Positions 26,419 to 34,676 of a stretch of 64,000 nt of DNA are shown here, in pieces (the stretch's first letter is position 1; each line of letters starts with the position of its first letter). The notes below the pieces were generated by a model. It was not told the DNA's origin. It saw nothing but the letters and a program-made list of their open reading frames with translations, and ran no database searches. Source of the DNA: Pedobacter aquatilis. GTDB taxonomy: Bacteria > Bacteroidota > Bacteroidia > Sphingobacteriales > Sphingobacteriaceae. The DNA lies in assembly GCF_030409415.1 (NCBI RefSeq), contig NZ_JAUFPW010000036.1, forward strand, positions 62,001-126,000, read 5' to 3'. The position numbers and the translations under genes are program-made.

Positions 26419-26426
26419 CAAAGATA
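26419..26426 (-). promoter_or_regulatory. -7 box of the M16 operon, directly before the start codon
   Basis: TATCTTTG on the minus strand ends 6 nt before the ATG at 26412. Initiation at the usual distance would start the mRNA at or next to the ATG. Confidence 0.55.
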
Positions 26427-26560
26427 ATTGAATTGTTGAATTGCTAAATTCTTTTGTTGTATTGGCTAGATAGTTTTCTGAATTATTGCTTTTAAAAAAC
26501 CATAACGAGCCAATTTGACATCTAAAAAACTAAAACACCAATAAACCAACAAACCATTTC
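26427..26560. repeat. degenerate word-like intergenic repeat
   Basis: Between the divergent M16 and mqnC promoters: AATTGAATTGTTGAATTGC (26427) is a near-tandem of the word TTGAATTG, and ACACCAATAAACCAACAAAC (26535) a near-tandem of CCAAYAAA. No gene. Confidence 0.4.
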
Positions 26561-26562
26561 TT

Positions 26563-26570
26563 TATCTTTG
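26563..26570 (+). promoter_or_regulatory. -7 box of mqnC, directly before the start codon
   Basis: TATCTTTG ends 4 nt before the ATG at 26575, predicting a leaderless mqnC mRNA. Confidence 0.55.
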
Positions 26571-26574
26571 CAGT

Positions 26575-27699
26575 ATGAATACAGCCGATTTACTACATAG
26601 GGCATTACACTTTGATTTTTTAAGTCTTGAAGAAGGCGTTCATTTATATCATCATGCCGATACAGCATCTTTAATGTTTGTGGCGAATGAATTAAGAAAA
26701 ATTCAGGTACCAAGTGGCAAAGTAACCTGGCAAATTGATAGAAATGTAAATACCACAAATGTATGTATCGCAAACTGTAAATTTTGTAATTTCTTCCGTC
26801 GCCCTGGCCACGATGAAAGTTACATTACAGATATCGAAACCTATAAAGTAAAAATTGAAGAAACTTTTAGATTAGGCGGCGACCAGCTTTTACTGCAAGG
26901 TGGGCACCACCCTGATTTAGGTTTAGCTTTCTATGCTGATTTATTCAAAAAATTAAAAGAATTATATCCTGATTTAAAATTACATGCTTTAGGTCCGCCG
27001 GAGATTGCACACGTAGCAAAATTAGAAGGCATTTCACATACTGAAGTTTTAAAAACTTTAAAAGAAGCCGGAATGGATTCTTTGCCAGGCGCCGGAGCAG
27101 AAATTTTAAACGACAGGGTTAGAAGATTAATATCTAAAGGAAAATGTGGCGGACAAGAATGGCTTGATGTTATGCGTGCTTGCCATCAATTAGACATTAC
27201 TACATCGGCGACCATGATGTTTGGCCATGTTGAAACCATCGAAGAGCGCTTTGAACATTTAGTGTGGATTCGTCAGGTTCAAAGTGAAAAACCTGTTGAT
27301 GCAAATGGATTTTTAGCCTTTATTCCATGGCCTTTTCAGGATGATGGCACTTTGCTAAAGCGTTTAAGAGGCATCAGCAATACTGTTACTGCCGATGAAT
27401 ATATTCGCATGATTGCTTTGAGTCGCATCATGTTACCTAACATCAAAAACATACAGGCAAGTTGGTTAACGGTTGGCAAAACTACTGCCCAGCTTTGCTT
27501 ACATGCGGGTGCAAATGATTTTGGTTCGATTATGATTGAAGAAAATGTAGTTTCTGCTGCTGGTGCACCGCATCGTTTTACGGCAAACGGCATTCAACAA
27601 TCTATAAAAGTGGCAGGTTTTGAACCTCAGCTACGTGGACAAAAATACAATTACCGCGATTTGCCTGAACATTTAGAAGAACAGGTAATTACCTATTAA
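26575..27699 (+). CDS. mqnC: cyclic dehypoxanthinyl futalosine synthase (radical SAM)
   Basis: 374 residues. Radical SAM cluster CIANCKFC (C64, C68, C71) after the family-specific IDRNVNTTNVC; later QGGHHPDLG, SLPGAGAEILNDRVR, EWLDVMRACHQL and TTSATMMFGHVETIEER, and FIPWPFQ, all MqnC signatures. It cyclises dehypoxanthine futalosine in the futalosine route to menaquinone. MqnE shares the fold but not these motifs. The other mqn genes are not in the window. It is transcribed from a promoter touching its start codon. Confidence 0.93.
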   Translation: MNTADLLHRALHFDFLSLEEGVHLYHHADTASLMFVANELRKIQVPSGKVTWQIDRNVNTTNVCIANCKFCNFFRRPGHDESYITDIETYKVKIEETFRLGGDQLLLQGGHHPDLGLAFYADLFKKLKELYPDLKLHALGPPEIAHVAKLEGISHTEVLKTLKEAGMDSLPGAGAEILNDRVRRLISKGKCGGQEWLDVMRACHQLDITTSATMMFGHVETIEERFEHLVWIRQVQSEKPVDANGFLAFIPWPFQDDGTLLKRLRGISNTVTADEYIRMIALSRIMLPNIKNIQASWLTVGKTTAQLCLHAGANDFGSIMIEENVVSAAGAPHRFTANGIQQSIKVAGFEPQLRGQKYNYRDLPEHLEEQVITY

Positions 27700-27808
27700 T
27701 AGATTGAAATAGAAATGAGTGATTGAATTTAAATAAAATCATTGTGTTTAGTTTTTCACATTTTGCTATAAAAGCCCAACTTTCTTGCAATACCCAATGT
27801 AAGATAAA

Positions 27809-27875
27809 CCTTATTGGAGCGGCATCCTTTTTTGCATTTTCCGCAAAAAAGATAAAGCGGCAAGAAGGGCTGCCG
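27809..27875 (+). repeat. interspersed structured element, copy D
   Basis: In the 329-bp gap downstream of mqnC. Arm CCTTATTGGAGCGGCATCC, stem TTTTTTGC (27828-27835)/GCAAAAAA (27843-27850) with a 7-nt loop, 3' arm GATAAAGCGGCAAGAAGGGC. A 93-codon open frame across this gap resembles no protein; nothing else is seen besides the terminator at 27953-27981. Confidence 0.6.
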
Positions 27876-27952
27876 AAAATTTTAAATCAAAAGTTTGCTT
27901 TTCAAAAAAATTATCCTTTAAGTTTAAAAACTAACTTATTTCAAATAAATAA

Positions 27953-27981
27953 AGGGAAACAGAACCCAGTTCTGCCTCCCT
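27953..27981 (-). terminator. terminator of the ferritin-like operon
   Basis: Outer pair AGGG/CCCT and inner pair CAGAAC (27960-27965)/GTTCTG (27969-27974), followed on the minus strand by TTTATTTATTT. Confidence 0.6.
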
Positions 27982-28028
27982 ACCTTAAACTAAACATTAC
28001 CTAATTCAATAATGTAGATTTTTTTGGC

Positions 28029-28886
28029 TTACGATAATTTGAAGCCTGTTCTTATAAATAAGTTTGCAATATTTTTAACAGCTGCGCCAGTTAAAAACTC
28101 ATCAAAAGATTCTGCTGCTGCTGCTCTTGTAACGCCAGTTGCAATACCAGTAACTTCTATGTTTGCCTGAATAGTATTGTTTTCACCTGCGTAAACTGCA
28201 TCAACTGCTGCAATTCCTGTATCATTAGAAACACCACCTGCACCTAAGCTAATCCAAGGTTTTAAAGCAACACCTAAAGCTGCAGCCGTCATTTGACGTA
28301 AATGCGATGCGTGACGAGCCTCAACTGCGTGAATTTGTAAAGCAGTTGTTAATACTGGCATACCTTTTAATACCGGCGCCTGACCTTTATAAGCTCTAAC
28401 ACCTGTATCTTCAAAAGCTGTAGCTACCTTTAAGAAAGTTTGATAGTTTGTAAAAACATCAGCAAAACCACCACCAGCTGTAAAGTCGAAATTTGCTTCA
28501 ACTAAGTTAATTGGAGTAGCATTTGCTGCTGTAATTGCACCTCTTAATAAGTTAACGTGAGCAAGCTCGTGGGTACGAATTGTTGTAATAGCTGTGGTTG
28601 CTGCACCGGCAGGGATTAAACCTGGAGATAACAAAGCACGGTTATAAAAATTGTATTCTAAATGCTCTAAAGCGAGGGCAAAGTTTAATACTTCTACAAC
28701 ATTAGCAGGGTTAGATTGTCCATACGCTTTTTGAAACATTGAACCTAATGCTAATGGTAAAGCAGCTAATGATATTTTTTTGCTGGCATTGAAAAAACTT
28801 TTCATTGCAGCTCTGCGAGGGTTTAATCTTTCATAGATCTCTCCATCAACTTTTTCAATTTCGTCTAATATATTTAAGATATTCAT
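28029..28886 (-). CDS. exported ferritin-like domain protein
   Basis: 285 residues. A long N-terminus with RRAAMKSFFNASKK then a hydrophobic stretch (ISLAALPLALGSMF) suggests an export signal. The four-helix ferritin-like metal pattern is complete: LEHLEYNFY, RTHELAHVNLL, FEDTGVRAY and VEARHASHL supply the E...ExxH...E...ExxH set. Members of this DUF4439/PF13668-like group have no assigned reaction. It is the second gene of a pair, 20 nt after the next entry, which shares the same pattern. Confidence 0.8.
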   Translation of the reverse strand: MNILNILDEIEKVDGEIYERLNPRRAAMKSFFNASKKISLAALPLALGSMFQKAYGQSNPANVVEVLNFALALEHLEYNFYNRALLSPGLIPAGAATTAITTIRTHELAHVNLLRGAITAANATPINLVEANFDFTAGGGFADVFTNYQTFLKVATAFEDTGVRAYKGQAPVLKGMPVLTTALQIHAVEARHASHLRQMTAAALGVALKPWISLGAGGVSNDTGIAAVDAVYAGENNTIQANIEVTGIATGVTRAAAAESFDEFLTGAAVKNIANLFIRTGFKLS

Positions 28887-28906
28887 GATTTCTGAGTTTT
28901 AAAAGA

Positions 28907-29623
28907 TTAAAGGTTAGTAACGTTAATTTTAGTTTTAATGAATGGACCAGCCAATGCCAAAACTTTATCTGGAGTTAATGCTCCGTCTAAACCGTTCGCA
29001 TCAACAGCACCAAAAGCAGAAAGGGTTCCTAAATCTGCAAAAGAGCCATAAGAAATTTGATCTCTTACATAAGCAGCGTGACGAGCCTCTACAGAAACGA
29101 TTTGTCCTGCTAAAACTAAATACGTAGTATTTGTTAATCTAACACCAGCACCATTATATGCTGCAACGCCTAAATCTTCGAAAGTTTTCGCTGTTGCTAA
29201 AACACTTGCGCCACTATTAAAATCTACTGATGAGAAGTTAACATCTAAATTACCAATAGCAGCAGTACCTAATGCTTTTTTCAAAAACTCTCTGTGTGCA
29301 ATTTCATGAAACTGAACATCCTGGAAGTATGCCTTTTGAGTTGCGGTAAATCCTGATGGATTTGAATTAGCAACCTGAATGTAAAACGCTGCCTCTAATT
29401 GCTCTAAAGCATAAGCATAATTTAATACACCAAAATCATCTTTAAAATCTAGTGTTGCGCCATCAATAACAAAATTGCGGTCTTTTTTACAACCTGCTGC
29501 AACTAAAGCTATACCAGCTGCACTCGCACCAGCATATTGTAGAAAAGACCTACGGCCTACTCTACTTTGTAACAAACTATCGTCTACTAGTTCGTCTTTT
29601 GTTTTTAGTTCATTGTTTTTCAT
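28907..29623 (-). CDS. exported ferritin-like domain lipoprotein (Tat-type signal)
   Basis: 238 residues. The N-terminus carries a twin-arginine motif GRRSFLQYAG (R24-R25) and a lipobox ending at C45 (ALVAAGC), indicating folded export and lipid anchoring. The ferritin-like metal residues are LEQLEAAFY, FHEIAHREF, FEDLGVAAY and VEARHAAYV. Paralogous to the downstream gene. The pair lies divergent from a LytTR two-component system across 128 bp, which may control it. Confidence 0.82.
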   Translation of the reverse strand: MKNNELKTKDELVDDSLLQSRVGRRSFLQYAGASAAGIALVAAGCKKDRNFVIDGATLDFKDDFGVLNYAYALEQLEAAFYIQVANSNPSGFTATQKAYFQDVQFHEIAHREFLKKALGTAAIGNLDVNFSSVDFNSGASVLATAKTFEDLGVAAYNGAGVRLTNTTYLVLAGQIVSVEARHAAYVRDQISYGSFADLGTLSAFGAVDANGLDGALTPDKVLALAGPFIKTKINVTNL

Positions 29624-29751
29624 ATTTTTATGAGTTTAGGGGTTTAATATGTTCCAGTTTGATGATACATACGTGACAATTGCAACCACGGTTTTTTGAT
29701 TTTACATTTTTTTTTATTAAGTGATTTTAATACATTCACAAACCTGTAAAT

Positions 29752-30537
29752 ATGACTATACTAAAAGCCATTATTGTTGATGATGAGGAGTTTGCACGTT
29801 CATCTATTTTCTTTCTTTTGCAACAAAATTGTCCAGAAGTAGAAATTACCGGCATTGCTCGTTCTGTAGCCGAAGCAAAGGATATTTTGGCGCATCATTC
29901 TATTGATTTAATCTTTTTGGATATAGCGATGCCAGGTGGAAATGGCTTTGAATTAATTCCTGATGCTCAGTTGCATAATGCAGCAGTAATATTTACCACC
30001 GCTTACGATCAGTATGCACTAAAAGCGATAAAAGCAAATGCTTTAGATTATTTATTAAAGCCGATAGATATTGATGAGCTTAAAACAGCTGTAGAAAAGG
30101 TAAGCTTATACACAAAACTTCATCAAGCGAGCGAAAACAAAGATGAGCGTGTTACGAATCTTGCCTCAAGCTTATCAAACCGTTCTGAAATTAGAAAGCT
30201 AACATTACCCTACGGCCAGGGCTTTAAAATGATTGATATTGATGACATCATCTATATAGAAGCTGACAGTAATTACTCAGTTTTCCATTTAAATAATCAT
30301 GATAAAATAACAGTTTCGAAGGTTTTAAGAGAATTTGAAGAATTGCTTCCGTCAGACCAATTCGTACGAATCCATAAATCAAGTATTATAAACCTAAATC
30401 ATTTAAAAGAATATAATTCTAAAAATGGATTGCAGGTTCACCTTAAAAACGGGGAAAGCATAAATGTATCTCGCCGCAGAGCAAGTGATTTTTTTGAAAA
30501 AATTAAACATTTCACAAAATCTAATGGAGAGCATTAG
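29752..30537 (+). CDS. LytTR family response regulator
   Basis: 261 residues. Receiver domain (about 1-125) with the acidic pair D10-D11 and phospho-acceptor D57 in LIFLDIAMPGGNG, and the TTAYDQYALKAI and YLLKPID segments; LytTR DNA-binding domain (about 155-255) with IYIEADSNYSVFHL and FVRIHKSSIINLNHL. It overlaps the kinase gene downstream, so the two form one operon. Likely targets include the divergent ferritin-like genes (inference). Confidence 0.93.
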   Translation: MTILKAIIVDDEEFARSSIFFLLQQNCPEVEITGIARSVAEAKDILAHHSIDLIFLDIAMPGGNGFELIPDAQLHNAAVIFTTAYDQYALKAIKANALDYLLKPIDIDELKTAVEKVSLYTKLHQASENKDERVTNLASSLSNRSEIRKLTLPYGQGFKMIDIDDIIYIEADSNYSVFHLNNHDKITVSKVLREFEELLPSDQFVRIHKSSIINLNHLKEYNSKNGLQVHLKNGESINVSRRRASDFFEKIKHFTKSNGEH

Positions 30538-33505
30538 TAACAAAATATCGGCTTTTTTTAGAAGAAATGTTTTACAAACAGTATTGCTGTTTTTTTGTGC
30601 AATTACAATTTTTGCTACACCAGTTAAAATAGCTGCCCAAACCACTTACCTACCCCATTACACTTCAAAAAATGGTTTGTCAAGTAACAATTGTTATTAT
30701 ATCCATCAAGATAAAAAAGGCTTTATATGGATTGCAACAGATGCTGGTTTAAGCAGATTTGATGGAACAAATTTCCAAAACTTTACCATTGAAGATGGAT
30801 TACCAGACACCCAAATTCTACAGATTAAAGAAGATAGTAAAGGGAAGTTATGGTTTCTTGCATTAAATGGTCAACTAAGTTATTTAAAGGACGGAAAATT
30901 TTATAATCGAAATAATAGTAACCTCCTAAATAAACTAAATTTTAATACTGTAATTGTTTCCTTTCTGGAAGATAAAAAAGGCAGAATATGGTTAGGAACA
31001 AATTCCAATCTTATTGTTTTATGGGATGGAAAATCAATTAAAAAGTTTGTATCACCTAATAAAAAACAACAATTTACAAATGCATTCTTGCATGAGGATG
31101 AAGCTGGAGATATATATTCTTACAGTGATGAGAGTACACAAAAATTTAGTGGAAATTCATTTGCAATAACCAATAATAATGTTAATCCGTTGTCGTACAT
31201 GACGGCCTTTAACGCCCCAAACCGCTCGCTTTATTATTTAAATGATTCTGGTTTAAATCAATACCAAAATGGCAAAATAAAATCTATTATAAGAATCCCT
31301 GATAATTTACTTAAAAACATGTCGGGTTATTTCTATTATGATGTTGCAGAAAATGAAGTTTGGTTAGCAAGTAGTAATGGCGCTTTGGTTTTAAATAAAA
31401 GTGGCAAGACGGTTATGTATTTACAGGGCATTTCTGTCAATCAATCTATAAAAGATAATAGCAATAACATGTGGTTTGCTACAAACCAAGGCATTTACAT
31501 GTTACCCAATGTAAATTCCAGATTATCAATTATCGATGCAGAATCTGGCTTGAGTAGTAATGTTATTAAAAGTATAGCAAAAGATTCCAAAAACAGATTA
31601 TGGCTTGGAACAGATGATGCAGTTATTGATATCCTAAACATAAACAACTTCGAAATTGATGAAGTTGGAATGGATGATTACAAAAAATATAAAACCATTA
31701 AACAGATAACTTACGATCCTAAAAATCAATCGGTATATTTTGCTTCTGATTATGGCTTAGGCGTTTTCAACAATATTTACAAAACCAAGGATGATGTAAA
31801 ATACCTAAAAGAAACTAACAATTCGATGTTTGTAATTAAACATTTTAGTTTGTGCAATCAGGATAATCATCTGGCAATTGCATTATCTTCCGGCGTTGTA
31901 TTTTTGTCTGATAGAATAAATGAACTCGAATTTAATTCGTTAAAATATAAAGAGAAAGAAGATTTTTTCAAAAACAGATCTTATCATGTTTTCTACGACA
32001 AATCGGGAAGCTTGTGGTTTTCTAACATCAATGGCTTGTTCGAATTTAGCAAAGGTGTTTTAATTCATCACTATAAAAACAATCCACTTTTAACAAAAAG
32101 AATTAATGATATACAGCAATTAGCAGATGGAACTCTGGTTTTAGCTACTGATGGCTATGGAATCCTTTTTTACAGAAATAACAAGATTGTTAAACAATTA
32201 ACCATTAAAGATGGCTTAACAAATGATATATGCACCAAGCTATTCATCAAAAACAACGAGATTTGGGCGATAACTAATAAAGGTGTAAACAAAATTTCAA
32301 ATTATGAAAAATCGAGTGTTACCAATTTTGATTACGGTAAAGATTTACTAACTGAAGATGTAAACAACCTTTATATTGATGATAGCACGGCATATTTCGC
32401 AACTAATAAAGGCTTAATTCTTTTTAAGTACAATAACCAAAACCTACCTAAAAGTCTGCCAAAAGTTTACATTACCTCAATTATAAAAGATAAAGAACGT
32501 TTATCAATCGACAAAGATAATTTCACATTCGAAAGTGGCAATAACACAATCCTTTTTACATTTGGTGCAGTAGATTTTACTACAAGTGATATTACTTATC
32601 GGTATAGGTTAAACGAAAATTCTACTTGGGTTGAAACCCGCACACGTAGGCTCGATTTTTCGGCGCTACAAGCTGGAGAATACCATTTTGAAGTAAGCGC
32701 TAAAACTCAGAATAATGCATGGGGGCCATCAGCTAAAATAGCTTTTACTATAAAGGCTCATTTTTGGCAGAGTTTCTGGTTTTTATCCTTAGTCATTTTA
32801 CTCGTTGGTTATGTATTTTACCGATTGGCCGTTTACATTACCCGCAGACAAAAAGACAAGGAGCAAGAGCAACTTTTGTTAAAGAACAGAATATTGATGT
32901 TGGAGCAGCAAGCTTTACAAGCAATGATGAATCCTCATTTTGTGTTTAATGTGATGAATTCTATCCAACACTTTATTAATACACAAAATACAACTTCAGC
33001 CAATAAAATTTTAACTGGTTTTGCAAGATTAATTCGCAAAAACCTAGAGATTTGTACAAAAAGTTACATCACCATCGATGAAGAATTAGAGTATCTCAAC
33101 TTATATTTAAAACTGGAAAAAAACAGGTTTGGTGATAAACTAAAATATATAATTTATGTAGATGAAAGCATTGATAAGGATGAAACGCTTATTCCTTCAA
33201 TGCTACTTCAACCGTATGTTGAAAACGCAATATGGCATGGCATTATGCCGAAAGAAAGTGGTGGAGAAATCCAAATTAACATTAAAACAGCAAGTAACAG
33301 CCTAAATATCGAAATTATTGATGATGGGGTTGGTATAGAAAATTCATTAAAAGCAAAAAAAGATAAACATATAAGTAAAGGCATGCAATTAACTAAGGAA
33401 AGGTTAAACCTTTTAGGGCAAATTGAAGCAAAACCTATACAATTAAACGTTTATCAAAACACTACAAATGGTACATCTGTATTTATTTCTATACCAATGA
33501 AATAA
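30524..33505 (+). CDS. sensor histidine kinase with periplasmic beta-propeller (Reg_prop/Y_Y_Y/LytS type)
   Basis: 993 residues from the ATG at 30524, which puts a signal peptide (FFRRNVLQTVLLFFCAITIF) at the N-terminus and leaves a 14-nt overlap with the regulator gene; an earlier ATG (30464) would add 20 residues ahead of the signal. Repeated propeller strands (GFIWIATDAGLSRFDG, GRIWLGTNSN, NMWFATNQG, NRLWLGTDD) fill about 35-640, then a Y_Y_Y domain (about 670-740), one membrane helix (about 750-772), and a LytS-type kinase core with MMNPHFVFNVMNSIQHF and an HATPase (VENAIWHGI, DDGVGI). It senses a periplasmic cue and phosphorylates the LytTR regulator. Confidence 0.92.
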   Translation: MESISNKISAFFRRNVLQTVLLFFCAITIFATPVKIAAQTTYLPHYTSKNGLSSNNCYYIHQDKKGFIWIATDAGLSRFDGTNFQNFTIEDGLPDTQILQIKEDSKGKLWFLALNGQLSYLKDGKFYNRNNSNLLNKLNFNTVIVSFLEDKKGRIWLGTNSNLIVLWDGKSIKKFVSPNKKQQFTNAFLHEDEAGDIYSYSDESTQKFSGNSFAITNNNVNPLSYMTAFNAPNRSLYYLNDSGLNQYQNGKIKSIIRIPDNLLKNMSGYFYYDVAENEVWLASSNGALVLNKSGKTVMYLQGISVNQSIKDNSNNMWFATNQGIYMLPNVNSRLSIIDAESGLSSNVIKSIAKDSKNRLWLGTDDAVIDILNINNFEIDEVGMDDYKKYKTIKQITYDPKNQSVYFASDYGLGVFNNIYKTKDDVKYLKETNNSMFVIKHFSLCNQDNHLAIALSSGVVFLSDRINELEFNSLKYKEKEDFFKNRSYHVFYDKSGSLWFSNINGLFEFSKGVLIHHYKNNPLLTKRINDIQQLADGTLVLATDGYGILFYRNNKIVKQLTIKDGLTNDICTKLFIKNNEIWAITNKGVNKISNYEKSSVTNFDYGKDLLTEDVNNLYIDDSTAYFATNKGLILFKYNNQNLPKSLPKVYITSIIKDKERLSIDKDNFTFESGNNTILFTFGAVDFTTSDITYRYRLNENSTWVETRTRRLDFSALQAGEYHFEVSAKTQNNAWGPSAKIAFTIKAHFWQSFWFLSLVILLVGYVFYRLAVYITRRQKDKEQEQLLLKNRILMLEQQALQAMMNPHFVFNVMNSIQHFINTQNTTSANKILTGFARLIRKNLEICTKSYITIDEELEYLNLYLKLEKNRFGDKLKYIIYVDESIDKDETLIPSMLLQPYVENAIWHGIMPKESGGEIQINIKTASNSLNIEIIDDGVGIENSLKAKKDKHISKGMQLTKERLNLLGQIEAKPIQLNVYQNTTNGTSVFISIPMK

Positions 33506-33691
33506 AAAATTACCGTTTACTCAATTTTTAATACCACTCACTAAATAAGAATACCATTAGATGTGGTTTAGCCTTAAACTTGTATTAGAAATAAACGATA
33601 GTGTTTATCAAAGACGTTCTTATAGAATTGATATAGATATTTAATAACCTAACCTAAAACTATATCTTAATTCAGGTTTCATTTGTGTGTT

Positions 33692-33729
33692 AAAAGCGGT
33701 CTTGTTTTTTAAAAAGCGAGACCGCTTTT
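33692..33729 (+). terminator. strong rho-independent terminator before scpB
   Basis: 11-bp stem AAAAGCGGTCT (33692-33702)/AGACCGCTTTT (33719-33729) followed by a run of T. It lies about 190 nt after the kinase stop codon; the region between (33506-33691) has no ORF and could be a long 3' UTR or a small RNA. Confidence 0.75.
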
Positions 33730-33745
33730 TTTTGCCCAAAAATTC

Positions 33746-33753
33746 TATTTTTG
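33746..33753 (+). promoter_or_regulatory. -7 box of scpB, directly before the start codon
   Basis: TATTTTTG ends 3 nt before the ATG at 33757 and decides against the in-frame TTG at 33751, which lies inside the box. Predicts a leaderless mRNA. Confidence 0.5.
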
Positions 33754-33756
33754 TTT

Positions 33757-34323
33757 ATGCCCCAAAATGATATTGCTTACCACATAGAAGCACTTATTTT
33801 CTCATCTGTACAAAGTATCAGTTTACAAGAAATAGTTTTTGCTTTAAATAGTGTTTTTAATGAAGAATTTCCAGATAAATTAATTCAACAGGAAATTAAA
33901 GCAATCGAAGAAAAGTATAGCAAAAAAGATATGGTGATGGAGTTAGTATGCTTAAACAATGGCTATCAATTTCTAACAAAAAAACATTACCATGAAACTG
34001 TTAACCAGCTGCAGTTACATCGTTCTAAAAAGAAATTGAGTCAGGCAGCCATGGAAACGCTGGCTATAATTGCTTATCGCCAACCAATAACCAAATTAGA
34101 AATTGAACAAATTCGTGGTGTAAACTCTGATTATTCTGTACAAAGACTATTGGAAAAGGAACTAATTAGTATCGATGGGAAGGCCGAAACTCCAGGAAGA
34201 CCAATTTTGTACAAAACCAGTGGATTATTTATGGATTATTTTGGGTTAAATAATCTATCTCAGCTACCCCAATTAAAAGATATTAGTAAGGATGAAAATG
34301 CCATTGGCGAGCCATTAGAATAA
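33757..34323 (+). CDS. scpB: segregation and condensation protein B
   Basis: 188 residues from ATG (MPQNDIAYHIEALIFSS). Two winged-helix domains: the N-terminal half, then the hallmark LSQAAMETLAIIAYRQPITKLEIEQIRGVNSDYSVQRLLEKELI. ScpB dimers bind ScpA in the SMC condensin that organises and segregates the chromosome. No scpA is adjacent. The start was chosen from the promoter position and the family N-terminus. Confidence 0.93.
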   Translation: MPQNDIAYHIEALIFSSVQSISLQEIVFALNSVFNEEFPDKLIQQEIKAIEEKYSKKDMVMELVCLNNGYQFLTKKHYHETVNQLQLHRSKKKLSQAAMETLAIIAYRQPITKLEIEQIRGVNSDYSVQRLLEKELISIDGKAETPGRPILYKTSGLFMDYFGLNNLSQLPQLKDISKDENAIGEPLE

Positions 34324-34400
34324 ATAATTTTTATTTTATTAAAAAACAGCTTGTTATAAAAAAAAGTTTTTTCGTATTTTTAAACTATAAAAGCATTTTT

Positions 34401-34408
34401 TATTTTTG
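34401..34408 (+). promoter_or_regulatory. -7 box of the small acidic protein gene, directly before the start codon
   Basis: TATTTTTG ends 4 nt before the ATG at 34413, again predicting a leaderless mRNA. Confidence 0.5.
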
Positions 34409-34412
34409 AGTT

Positions 34413-34604
34413 ATGAAAGCGCCGAAGAAACTCCCTACTAAGCCAACTACCAAAAAACAGGTAGATGAAGATGATAAACTTGAAGATGACGACATTCAAA
34501 CTACGAAAAAAAAGTCTCAAGATGAAGATGAAGATGATTTTGATATGCCATTAGATGACATTGATAATTTCGACAGTTTTGATGATGACGATGACGATTA
34601 TTAA
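34413..34604 (+). CDS. small, highly acidic hypothetical protein
   Basis: 63 residues: a Lys/Pro/Thr-rich start (MKAPKKLPTKPTTKKQ) and a long Asp/Glu-rich tail ending in a run of six Asp before the final Tyr. No fold is predicted; it looks intrinsically disordered. It has its own -7 box and a strong terminator, which support a real gene. It may act as a charged tail or a nucleic-acid/basic-protein mimic; function unknown. Confidence 0.65.
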   Translation: MKAPKKLPTKPTTKKQVDEDDKLEDDDIQTTKKKSQDEDEDDFDMPLDDIDNFDSFDDDDDDY

Positions 34605-34625
34605 TATTTAAAAATTATATATTTG

Positions 34626-34659
34626 AAAAAGCATCCTGCCGCTTGGTTGGATGCTTTTT
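34626..34659 (+). terminator. terminator of the small acidic protein gene
   Basis: 11-bp perfect stem AAAAAGCATCC (34626-34636)/GGATGCTTTTT (34649-34659). The stem core is the same as in the terminator at 4589-4620. Confidence 0.8.
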
Positions 34660-34676
34660 ATTTTTAAAACTACCTC

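Noticed and set aside
27723..28004. Open frame of 93 codons on the plus strand
   Set aside because: It runs through element copy D and the terminator of the ferritin-like genes; the protein looks like translated noncoding DNA.
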